Shown here: in pieces, positions 1-5,362 of the stretch
How positions within the stretch are numbered: position 1 is the first letter of the stretch
Layout: each line of letters begins with the position of its first letter
Assembly (NCBI GenBank): GCA_002746275.1
Contig: NVWR01000001.1
Coordinates: forward strand, 1,150,583-1,158,590
Length of the DNA: 8,008 nucleotides
Reading direction: 5' to 3'
Origin: Rhodobiaceae bacterium
GTDB taxonomy: Bacteria > Pseudomonadota > Alphaproteobacteria > Parvibaculales > Parvibaculaceae
Made by a program: the position numbers and the translations under genes
The notes under the pieces: model-generated
The model's input: only the letters and a program-made list of their open reading frames with translations
The model's database searches: none
Told to the model about the DNA's origin: nothing

Positions 1-69
1 CAGGGCGGCGATGTAAACCTCCTGCTCAACCTGAGCCACCTGCCAGGCATCCATAAATTCTGTAAACAT
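1..69 (-). CDS. Partial unidentified protein, N-terminus only
   Basis: A minus-strand reading frame starts at an ATG (complement of 67-69) and runs off the left edge after 23 codons. The visible N-terminus begins MFTEFMDAWQ and continues as an acidic, amphipathic-looking stretch with no stop. The start is supported by AGGGG (complement of 76-80) about 6 bases upstream of the ATG. It is divergent from the GFA-fold gene, with about 100 bases between the two starts. I do not recognise the family, and too little is visible to assign a function. Confidence 0.5.
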   Translation of the reverse strand, partial: MFTEFMDAWQVAQVEQEVYIAAL

Positions 70-171
70 GAGCGTCCCCTCTGATATTTTCTTTTTGGAT
101 CTTGCCGTATTCTCTGCAATTGCCGCAGGGAAGGCACGTCACAATTTCGTCAAGCGTCAAAAGGGGGGACT
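70..171. promoter_or_regulatory. Divergent intergenic region with two Shine-Dalgarno sites
   Basis: This 102-base gap separates two divergent starts and should hold both promoters. I can clearly see two ribosome-binding sites: AGGGG for the minus-strand gene (complement of 76-80) and a G-rich AAGGGGGG (161-168) a few bases before the ATG at 172. There is a T-rich tract near 86-96. No -35/-10 pair is good enough to name. Confidence 0.45.
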
Positions 172-663
172 ATGCCAAGCAAAACATTTCTCTCGCACCC
201 CGAGTGGGTCCAGGGCCAGTGTGGCTGCGGCATCATCAAATTCGAGATCAAATACCCCGCACGCTGGGCCTATCATGATCATAGCGCGGCCACCCGGACC
301 CTGATGGGGGCCGCCGCCATGACCTATGTCGGCTCCTGGCGCAAACGCTTCCGTATTGTGGAGGGGAAAGAGGCCCTGTCAGACTATCGCGACGATGAAA
401 AAGGCATCACCCGCCGTTTCTGCATCGAATGCGGATCACCTGTCGCCTACGAGCGCGACGCCTCACCACATATGGTCAATATTCCACGGGGCCTTTTTCA
501 AGAGGGCGTGGGGCGCGAGCCCAGATATCATGTGCGCAGGGGTGAAGGTCCAGACTGGGCATATACGGGCGAAAAAATAGGCCCTCTGAAGGGCTATCCC
601 AGCGTGCTCTATGAACGCCCGCGAAAGAAATCCAAAAAACCATCCGAAGACGACATGTTCTGA
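172..663 (+). CDS. CENP-V/GFA-domain protein lacking the catalytic zinc cysteines
   Basis: This 163-residue protein has the Mss4-like beta-tent fold of the glutathione-dependent formaldehyde-activating (GFA)/CENP-V family. The structural zinc ligands are all present: C17 and C19 in GQCGCG near the N-terminus, and C84 and C87 in RFCIECGSP. The segment that normally supplies the second zinc site (CHCxxCR in Gfa) reads DHSAATR at 36-42, so the three cysteines become D36, S38 and T41 while H37 and R42 remain. From family knowledge, that second site binds the catalytic zinc, so GFA chemistry is unlikely; the true role is unknown. The C-terminus (150-163) is a charged lysine-rich tail ending in acidic residues. 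The ATG at 172 is favoured by AAGGGGGG just upstream. The gene converges on the antiporter gene, with only 7 bases between stop codons. Annotating it as an S-(hydroxymethyl)glutathione synthase would be an over-call. Confidence 0.88.
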   Translation: MPSKTFLSHPEWVQGQCGCGIIKFEIKYPARWAYHDHSAATRTLMGAAAMTYVGSWRKRFRIVEGKEALSDYRDDEKGITRRFCIECGSPVAYERDASPHMVNIPRGLFQEGVGREPRYHVRRGEGPDWAYTGEKIGPLKGYPSVLYERPRKKSKKPSEDDMF

Positions 664-670
664 CAAACGG

Positions 671-2362
671 CTATTTGCGGTCAGCGTCCGGGTCAACCCG
701 GGCATATCCCTCTTCACGCACGGTTTCCATGAGAGGGGCTAATGCCTCGTGAGGCGTCCCCAACGCGTGCAGAACATCGGCAGAGAGCTTGAGGGACACT
801 TCTAGCGTTTCCGGCACAACGCTTGTCGCCCCAAGTTTTACCAGTTCACGGGAGTGGGTGAGATCATGTGCGCGAACAAAAATAGGCACTTTGGGCCATT
901 TGGAATGAACCGCAGCCACCGCCTTGGTTGTGGCCGTAAAGTCGTTCAGCGTAATCACAATCGCCGCCGCGCGCTCAACACCAACTCTCTCCAGGACACT
1001 ATGGTGGGCTGCGTCCCCATAAAAAACGGGTTCACCAGATTTTCGGGCTGCCTGGGTCCGCGCCAGGTTCATATCCAAAGCAACAAAAGGCACCATCTGT
1101 TCTGACAGCAGCCGAGCAACCGTGCGGCCCACCCGACCATACCCGGCAATAATCACATGCCCCTTCAGGTCTTCATCAATATCAACAATTTCAGGTTCCG
1201 GTTGATCGCGGTACCGGCGTGCAACGAGATCGGAGACAAAATTGCCAAAAACCATCAGAAGCGGTGTCAGAGCCAACGAGACCCCGGCAACGATCAGCAT
1301 GTATTGCCCAATGTCCCGTTCGATAACCCCGCCTTGAAGCGCGCCACCGATGACAACAAAGGCAAACTCGCCCCCTGCCCCCAACAAGAAGCCCGTCCGC
1401 ACCGCCTGACTGCCGGTCACGCCAAAAAGAACAGTGAGCGCCGATATAAGCGCACTCTTCACAAAAATAAGGCCAACAACCCCAATGAACACTTCATAGG
1501 GGCTGTCAGCCATAACCGAGAAGTCGAGCCCCATGCCAACACTGATGAAAAACAGCCCGAGCAAAAGCCCCTTAAAGGGTTGAATATCGATCTCAACTTG
1601 CGGGCGGAACTCCGTTTCGGAGAGCACCAAGCCTGCCAGAAAAGCACCCAGCGCCATGGAAAGACCAGATTGCCCCGTTGCCCACGCAGTGCTCAGCACC
1701 GCAAGCAGGGTCAACGCCATGAACAATTCTGGCGACCTCGTCCATGTCACCACCCGGAACAGATACCGAAGGGCGTAACGCCCAAAAATCAAAATAACCG
1801 CGATCGCACCAACGGCCTGCAGCAGGGCAAGGCCAACCAAGCGGGCAAACTCCCACGGCCCTTCGCTGGCCCCGCCACCAGACAATATGGTGACCAGCAT
1901 GATGAGCGGCACAACTGCCAAGTCCTGGAATAATAGAATCGAAAATGCACGGCGTCCGAGCGGAGTCGCAAATTCGCCCCGTTCGATCAATACCTGCGTA
2001 ACAATGGCTGTTGACGACAGAGCGAGAGAGAACCCGACAATGACCGAAGCCTCAATCGTGTTGTCCCAGGACCGAACGAATAGCGCGATCACCGTCCCCA
2101 CGATCAGCACCTGCAGCCCACCAAGACCAAAAATCAGACGCCGCATGGCGAGGAGACGTTCAAACGAAAGCTCCAGCCCAATGGTGAAAAGCAAGAACAC
2201 CACCCCCAGCTCAGCAAGCCGGGTGACCCCCTCAACATCGTCGATGACGGCTAGACCAAAAGGACCAATCAAGGCTCCCACCGCCAGATAGCCCAAGACG
2301 GGGCTGGCTCGCATCCACTGAAAAAGCGGGACAACAAGCACCGATGCGACAAGAAAGACCAC
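671..2362 (-). CDS. KefB/CPA2-type monovalent cation:proton antiporter with C-terminal RCK domain
   Basis: This inner-membrane antiporter should exchange K+ or Na+ for protons. Numbering is from the GTG at 2362 (563 aa). Residues 1-380 are about 12 hydrophobic segments of the Na+/H+ exchanger fold, with the hallmarks SPVLGYLAVGALIGP (20-34), TIGLEL (60-65), LSSTAIVTQ (115-123) and LLFQDLAVVPL (143-153), which includes the conserved QD. Residues about 400-520 form a TrkA-N/RCK Rossmann domain with GYGRVG (407-412) and D430 at the end of the second strand, consistent with nucleotide gating; the C-terminal tail is short. The GTG start has a weak GAGGG upstream but would begin inside the first membrane helix. 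Upstream codons 2363-2416 stay open and encode family-like sequence, so the real start is probably the CTG at 2416, giving 581 aa. The gene is divergent from the calcium/sodium antiporter and convergent with the GFA-fold gene. The exact ion cannot be told from sequence. Confidence 0.96.
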   Translation of the reverse strand: MVFLVASVLVVPLFQWMRASPVLGYLAVGALIGPFGLAVIDDVEGVTRLAELGVVFLLFTIGLELSFERLLAMRRLIFGLGGLQVLIVGTVIALFVRSWDNTIEASVIVGFSLALSSTAIVTQVLIERGEFATPLGRRAFSILLFQDLAVVPLIMLVTILSGGGASEGPWEFARLVGLALLQAVGAIAVILIFGRYALRYLFRVVTWTRSPELFMALTLLAVLSTAWATGQSGLSMALGAFLAGLVLSETEFRPQVEIDIQPFKGLLLGLFFISVGMGLDFSVMADSPYEVFIGVVGLIFVKSALISALTVLFGVTGSQAVRTGFLLGAGGEFAFVVIGGALQGGVIERDIGQYMLIVAGVSLALTPLLMVFGNFVSDLVARRYRDQPEPEIVDIDEDLKGHVIIAGYGRVGRTVARLLSEQMVPFVALDMNLARTQAARKSGEPVFYGDAAHHSVLERVGVERAAAIVITLNDFTATTKAVAAVHSKWPKVPIFVRAHDLTHSRELVKLGATSVVPETLEVSLKLSADVLHALGTPHEALAPLMETVREEGYARVDPDADRK

Positions 2363-2427
2363 AATCTCCCTCAGATATGGTACGGCCTCCGTGTACCCAG
2401 CCCCTGCCTCAACCAGTTCCGCCTCCT
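2363..2427 (-). promoter_or_regulatory. Probable N-terminal extension and CTG start with perfect AGGAGG for the antiporter
   Basis: Reading the minus strand, AGGAGG (complement of 2422-2427) is followed by the 5-base spacer CGGAA and then CTG (complement of 2414-2416). The frame then continues with no stop into the annotated GTG. The 18 extra residues end in PYLREIV, which restores the lead-in to the first membrane helix seen in KefB/KefC relatives. An in-frame TAG (complement of 2426-2428) overlaps the AGGAGG, and no ATG, GTG or TTG lies between it and the GTG at 2362. CTG is therefore the only near-cognate start placed correctly for this Shine-Dalgarno. Confidence 0.6.
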
Positions 2428-2428
2428 A

Positions 2429-2542
2429 CGTTCACCAAGCCTAATCTCCTTGCAGGTACAGTCACCAAATTGTGCGGTTTTACTTCCACAGGAAGAACCC
2501 TATATATGCAGGATAGGGGATTGCCGACGAGAAAGAAAATAA
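2429..2542. promoter_or_regulatory. Divergent antiporter intergenic region with two small dyads
   Basis: This region lies between the CTG start of the KefB-type gene (minus) and the leader ORF of the calcium/sodium antiporter (plus). It contains CTTCC-ACA-GGAAG (2483-2495) and, three bases further, CCCTAT-(9)-ATAGGG (2498-2518) enclosing TATATATG. These may be operator half-sites or part of the divergent promoters, but no -35/-10 pair is convincing. An A-rich stretch (2529-2543) precedes the leader ORF. Confidence 0.4.
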
Positions 2543-2635
2543 ATGGCCGCTGAGTTTGGTACCACAAAAATTGAACACAAATGTAAGTGTGGTCGCGCCC
2601 GTGATCTCTCGGTCGGGTGGGTATTGCCCTCATGA
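2543..2635 (+). CDS. Possible 30-residue leader peptide coupled to the calcium/sodium antiporter
   Basis: An ATG at 2543 opens a 30-codon frame whose TGA (2633-2635) overlaps the ATG of the antiporter gene (2632-2634) in an ATGA arrangement, a typical sign of translational coupling. The peptide begins MAAEFGTTKIEH and contains a CKCGR motif (C14, C16). The ribosome-binding signal is only a weak purine stretch (GAGAAAG region, 2530-2536). No family is recognised. It may be a leader peptide that governs translation of the transporter, or a chance open frame; the stop overlap is the main argument for it. Confidence 0.33.
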   Translation: MAAEFGTTKIEHKCKCGRARDLSVGWVLPS

Positions 2636-3612
2636 TGTATCTATCGATCATCAGCGGTTTTGTGATCCTGCTTTTTTGTGGCGACTTACTGGTAAGAGGC
2701 GCCGTCGCCCTAGCCCTCAAACTGGGCATCCCATCAATTCTAGTCGGTCTAACAGTTGTCGCATTCGGCACCTCCGCGCCGGAGCTGGTCGTCGCCATCA
2801 GAGCGGCCTTGTCTGGCGCCAGCGGGATCGCCATCGGTAACGTCGTCGGTTCCAACATTGCCAATGTTCTTTTTGTGCTTGGTCTTCCGGCGATGATTTA
2901 CCCCACCGTTTGTGACCAGCTGTCTGTACGCCAAAACACAATCTTCATGGTCATCGCAACGATCATTTTCATTGTTTTTTGTTTCTTCGGACAACTTAAC
3001 TTCTGGCATGGCCTCATCCTGTTTGTTCTGGTTTTGGGGTTCCTGGGATATGTTGCCTCCCACGCAGCAAGCTCCGCCAACGGCGCACCGCTCGAGCACG
3101 AACTCGACCAGCCAGATGGTGGCTCTGGCCTTCCACCCAACGGGTGGCTCATCACCATTTTCCTGTTGGCGGGTGTTTTTGGGCTACCGCTCGGCGCCCA
3201 TTTTGTCGTTGATGGCGGCACCGAAATCGCCCGCAATTTTGGCGTCTCCAATAGCGCCATTGGCCTGTCGCTCATCGCCTTTGGGACATCGCTGCCCGAA
3301 CTGGCAACCACAATGATCGCGGCGTTCAGACGCCACGCAGACATGGCAATCGGCAACGTTCTTGGGTCCAACCTGTTTAATCTGCTGGGCATCATGGGGA
3401 TCACCGCCATGGTCACACCGATCGACGTCCCCGCTTCCTTCATTCATTTCGACCTCTGGGTGATGCTCATTGCAGCGCTCCTGGTCCTCCCCTTCGCCAT
3501 GGCGCGCGGCACCATCACCAGGTCGGCAGGCTTCTTCTTTGTGGCTGGATATGTGGCCTATATCTACTTCTTGTTTGTTGCTGATCGCGCCAGCGCCATG
3601 CACGTTGGGTAA
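2632..3612 (+). CDS. Calcium/sodium antiporter, CaCA family (YrbG type)
   Basis: This 326-residue inner-membrane protein of the Ca2+:cation antiporter superfamily should extrude Ca2+ (or another cation) in exchange for Na+ or H+. It shows the two inverted alpha-repeats that build the ion site: GTSAPE (46-51) with GNVVGSN (69-75), and GTSLPE (218-223) with GNVLGSN (241-247). The two glutamates are the expected ion ligands. A hydrophilic loop (about 145-172) separates the two five-helix halves, as is usual in the family, and the length is normal. ATG 2632 (or 2635) is preferred over the in-frame GTG at 2617: homologues begin close to this MMYL, GGTGGG lies about 10 bases upstream, and ATG 2632 overlaps the stop of the small upstream ORF. 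Its stop is 11 bases from the next start, so it is probably cotranscribed with the pteridine reductase-like gene. Confidence 0.96.
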   Translation: MMYLSIISGFVILLFCGDLLVRGAVALALKLGIPSILVGLTVVAFGTSAPELVVAIRAALSGASGIAIGNVVGSNIANVLFVLGLPAMIYPTVCDQLSVRQNTIFMVIATIIFIVFCFFGQLNFWHGLILFVLVLGFLGYVASHAASSANGAPLEHELDQPDGGSGLPPNGWLITIFLLAGVFGLPLGAHFVVDGGTEIARNFGVSNSAIGLSLIAFGTSLPELATTMIAAFRRHADMAIGNVLGSNLFNLLGIMGITAMVTPIDVPASFIHFDLWVMLIAALLVLPFAMARGTITRSAGFFFVAGYVAYIYFLFVADRASAMHVG

Positions 3613-3623
3613 GAGGACAACCC

Positions 3624-4406
3624 ATGGCCCCTCCGTCCTCCAGCGACACATCTTCAACTGACAATGTCATTATCACCGGGGCCGCCAAGCGGATCGGCAG
3701 AGCCCTTGCCGTTGATTTTGCGAGCCAAGGCTGGGGCGTGGCGGTCCACTACAATCGCTCCTCCCAAAAGGCACAAGAGCTTGTCTCACAGATCACGGCA
3801 GGCGGTGGGCGCGCAGTCGCGTTGCAAGCCGACCTGAGCGATGTGAACAAGCTCCACAAGCTCGTGGAAGAGGCTGGCAACGCTCTGGGGCCCATCACAA
3901 CCCTAATCAACAATGCATCCCTCTTTGCCCCCGACGACCATCTCACACTAACCCCGGAAAGCTGGGCGGCTCACATGGATATAAACCTGCGAGCTCCGCT
4001 TTTCCTGGCGCAGGCCCTCACGGCAGCGCTTCCAGAAGGCACATCGGGCAACATCATCAACATGATCGACCAACGCGTCTGGCGGCTGACCCCTCGCTTT
4101 CTATCCTATACGGTCGCCAAGTCCGGCCTTTGGACATTGACCCAAACACTCGCCCAGGCCCTGGCACCGAAAATCCGGGTAAATGGCATTGGTCCTGGCC
4201 CCACGCTTTGCAATGATCGCCAGTCAGAGACTGATTTCCAAGCGCAAGCCGCCGCCACACTGCTTGGCCGGGGGCCAGAGCTTGAAGAAATTTGTGCTGC
4301 AGTACGATTTATCCTTGCCAGTCCGGCCATGACGGGCCAAATGATCGCTCTTGATGGGGGGCAGCATCTCGCCTGGGAGACGCCAGACGCGGTGGGGCCC
4401 GAATGA
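3624..4406 (+). CDS. Short-chain dehydrogenase of the pteridine reductase (PTR1/FolM-like) type
   Basis: This 260-residue cytosolic SDR is probably an NADPH-dependent dihydropterin/dihydrofolate reductase. The Rossmann nucleotide motif is TGAAKRIGRA (18-27), with the K22-R23 pair typical of pteridine reductases. NNAS (96-99) replaces the usual NNAG and is followed by F101, matching the pterin-stacking phenylalanine of PTR1. The catalytic serine of ordinary SDRs is absent. Instead IINMID places D149 exactly 13 residues before Y162 in YTVAK (Y162, K166), the Asp-Tyr-Lys triad of Leishmania PTR1 and E. coli FolM. IRVNGIGPG (184-192) and LDGGQHL (243-249) also resemble those proteins. AAGAGG (3611-3616), overlapping the previous stop, lies 7 bases before the ATG. 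The gene sits directly upstream of folB, which supports a pterin substrate. Substrate preference and whether it replaces FolA are inference. Confidence 0.93.
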   Translation: MAPPSSSDTSSTDNVIITGAAKRIGRALAVDFASQGWGVAVHYNRSSQKAQELVSQITAGGGRAVALQADLSDVNKLHKLVEEAGNALGPITTLINNASLFAPDDHLTLTPESWAAHMDINLRAPLFLAQALTAALPEGTSGNIINMIDQRVWRLTPRFLSYTVAKSGLWTLTQTLAQALAPKIRVNGIGPGPTLCNDRQSETDFQAQAAATLLGRGPELEEICAAVRFILASPAMTGQMIALDGGQHLAWETPDAVGPE

Positions 4407-4429
4407 CCGGCGTGTGCTACAAAGACCCC

Positions 4430-4441
4430 GGCTCATGAGCC
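4430..4441. repeat. 12-base perfect palindrome upstream of folB
   Basis: GGCTCATGAGCC is a perfect 12-base palindrome in the gap between the SDR stop and folB. It is centred on the ATG at 4435, which is in frame with folB. It could be an operator, a small RNA hairpin, or chance. If RNA structure forms here it would discourage use of the 4435 start. Confidence 0.4.
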
Positions 4442-4470
4442 ACCCGACGACGACATCGAATAGGCCTGAC

Positions 4471-4914
4471 ATGAACCCGACAACAAAACCGGATCACGCC
4501 ATGAACGCTGGATTGAACAACGTCACCCGCTTGAAAATCGCCAGTGCAGAGCAAGCCATTCGTCATGTGTTTGTGCGGGACTTGGTGCTGGACGGGAAAA
4601 TTGGCGTTTATGAGCATGAAAAAGGCGGTTTTTGCCAGCCAATGCGCTTCAATATTGATCTGACCGTGCGAGAAGTCGCCCACAGCGACGCCCTCGAAAA
4701 CGTGGTTTGCTACGAGAAAATCGTCAACAAGGTCAAAGATCTGCTGGCAGAAGGCCATGTCAACCTGGTGGAAACCCTCGCTGAGCGCATCGCCTCACGG
4801 TGCCTGGAAGATCCTCGGGTCGAATGCGCACGGGTCCGGGTCGAAAAGCTTGCAGCCATTGCAGAAGTCGCAAGTGTAGGTGTGGAAATTGAGCGCCGTC
4901 GCATCGCCGATTAA
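4471..4914 (+). CDS. folB: Dihydroneopterin aldolase
   Basis: FolB cleaves 7,8-dihydroneopterin to 6-hydroxymethyl-7,8-dihydropterin and glycolaldehyde in folate synthesis; the enzyme is a cytosolic oligomer. From ATG 4471 the protein has 147 residues. The aldolase domain starts near residue 31 (RHVFVRDLVLDGKIGVYEHE). Key elements are IGVYEHEKG (44-52) with the active-site acidic residue, Y81 in CYEKI, E101 in LVETLAERIA (pterin anchor), and K126 in RVRVEKLAAI (catalytic lysine, in the VEKL form rather than the KP form of E. coli), then a VGVEIERRR end. The start is uncertain: in-frame ATGs occur at 4435, 4471 and 4501. TAGG lies about 6 bases before 4471. The 4435 ATG lies in a palindrome without a visible Shine-Dalgarno, and 4501 would give 137 aa, also acceptable. 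It follows the pteridine reductase-like gene on the same strand and is probably cotranscribed. Confidence 0.94.
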   Translation: MNPTTKPDHAMNAGLNNVTRLKIASAEQAIRHVFVRDLVLDGKIGVYEHEKGGFCQPMRFNIDLTVREVAHSDALENVVCYEKIVNKVKDLLAEGHVNLVETLAERIASRCLEDPRVECARVRVEKLAAIAEVASVGVEIERRRIAD

Positions 4915-4959
4915 CCCTCTTTTTTGCACACGCTCCGCATACAGACAGGGGCTAGGTGA

Positions 4960-4989
4960 TTGAAACATTTCACATATTTGTCATATCGA
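4960..4989 (+). promoter_or_regulatory. Weak candidate sigma70-type promoter
   Basis: TTGAAA (4960-4965) matches the -35 consensus at five of six bases. The region 17-18 bases downstream reads ATATCGA (4983-4989), a poor -10 element. If active it would give a long leader ahead of uvrC or a non-coding transcript. Confidence 0.2.
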
Positions 4990-4995
4990 AATGCG

Positions 4996-5040
4996 CCGCA
5001 TGCGGACATTTGTGCACACATAAAACTGGCCAGCGTTAAC
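4996..5040. repeat. Run of four short perfect palindromes
   Basis: Within 45 bases there are four separate perfect palindromes: CCGCATGCGG (4996-5005), TGTGCACA (5011-5018), CTGGCCAG (5026-5033) and GTTAAC (5035-5040). The last overlaps the CtrA-type motif. They do not pair with one another, so this is a row of dyads rather than one hairpin. It could be a cluster of dimeric-regulator sites or chance. Confidence 0.4.
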
Positions 5041-5050
5041 CATCAATTCT
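5036..5050 (+). promoter_or_regulatory. CtrA-like site (TTAACCAT)
   Basis: TTAACCAT (5036-5043) is the known alphaproteobacterial CtrA half-site form. In the TTAA-N7-TTAA layout the first half is exact (5036-5039) and the second reads TTCT (5047-5050), so only one half is strong. Alphaproteobacterial origin is itself inferred, and the site is a prediction. Confidence 0.35.
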
Positions 5051-5129
5051 GAGGCCTCTTTTTCACCAGTTTACTAAACCGTCACAGTTGGGCCTATTTT
5101 TCCTTTATATTTCAATAGGTTAGATTTTA

Positions 5130-5173
5130 CACAATTGGACCCAATATTGAATTTGTCGTTATGTCACAATTGG
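5130..5173 (+). repeat. Direct repeat of CACAATTGG
   Basis: CACAATTGG occurs at 5130-5138 and again at 5165-5173, 35 bases apart start to start. The ATTGG core recurs as an inverted pair, ATTGG-AC-CCAAT (5134-5145), and as the perfect palindrome ATTGGCCAAT (5230-5239). The first copy overlaps the DnaA-box-like TTTTACACA (5125-5133). This looks like an iterated protein-binding motif, but the binder is unknown. Confidence 0.4.
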
Positions 5174-5180
5174 TTGCTGC

Positions 5181-5214
5181 GAATCCCTTCAGATTCTCAA
5201 CAAGTTTATCCACA
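5181..5214 (+). promoter_or_regulatory. Perfect DnaA box next to two GANTC methylation sites
   Basis: TTATCCACA (5206-5214) is the exact high-affinity DnaA box. Just upstream are GAATC (5181-5185) and GATTC (5192-5196), both GANTC, the CcrM methylation target in Alphaproteobacteria, 11 bases (about one helical turn) apart. DnaA and CcrM methylation jointly control some cell-cycle genes in Caulobacter; a role here, for example on uvrC, is inference. Confidence 0.45.
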
Positions 5215-5362
5215 GGCAAGGTGAAACGGATTGGCCAATAAAGCCGATCAATATTCATAAGAAGAACGATATTATTCGCCTCCCTGTACTCAGGCTGCAG
5301 AAGGCCGTAGCGACCAAAAATCGGGATGCCAGCGTGCCATCAATTCGGGAAAGAACAAGTCA

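Larger units (their letters stand above)
4915..5362. other. 448-base AT-rich non-coding region between folB and uvrC
   Basis: No convincing gene lies here. GC falls to 28% in 5101-5160 by direct count, against 55% in a sampled uvrC line (7021-7080). In order it holds: a DnaA-box-like TTTTGCACA (4922-4930); a possible -35 TTGAAA (4960-4965); a cluster of palindromes (4996-5040); TTAACCAT (5036-5043); TTTTACACA (5125-5133); two copies of CACAATTGG (5130-5138, 5165-5173); two GANTC sites (5181-5185, 5192-5196); a perfect DnaA box TTATCCACA (5206-5214); and the palindrome ATTGGCCAAT (5230-5239). The last 120 bases before uvrC look like an untranslated leader. There is no hairpin-plus-T-run terminator after folB that I trust, although a T-run occurs at 4919-4925. 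Confidence 0.7.

Noticed and set aside
1157..1933. Long plus-strand open frame (258 codons) inside the antiporter gene
   Set aside because: It is antisense to a clear KefB-type gene. Its product is rich in Gln, His, Lys, Arg and Pro with no recognisable domain, as expected of a shadow of a membrane-protein gene.
2617..2631. GTG at 2617 as the start of the calcium/sodium antiporter
   Set aside because: It has no properly placed Shine-Dalgarno, and the extra MGIAL residues are not expected in the family; ATG 2632/2635 fits homologues and the ATGA overlap.
4351..4470. Starting folB at the first in-frame ATG (4351) for a 187-residue protein
   Set aside because: That start lies inside the SDR gene and adds a Pro/Arg-rich stretch that is not part of the aldolase family. 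Starts at 4435, 4471 or 4501 fit the usual length better.
4991..5023. 10-codon ORF (MRRMRTFVHT)
   Set aside because: There is no ribosome-binding site, and its sequence is dictated by the palindromes CCGCATGCGG and TGTGCACA.
5161..5241. 26-codon ORF with NPFRFST, resembling the start of an RHS-associated core
   Set aside because: The likeness is seven residues only; the following YYGYRYY-type core is absent in this frame and was not found in the two other frames I read. There is no Shine-Dalgarno. Probably chance.
4915..5362. Calling this intergenic region the chromosomal origin oriC
   Set aside because: Only one DnaA box is perfect, the neighbours are folB and uvrC rather than typical origin genes, and no genome context or GC skew is available.
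5240..5362. SOS (LexA) box upstream of uvrC
   Set aside because: GAAC occurs, but never as the alphaproteobacterial GAAC-N7-GAAC or GTTC-N7-GTTC pair.
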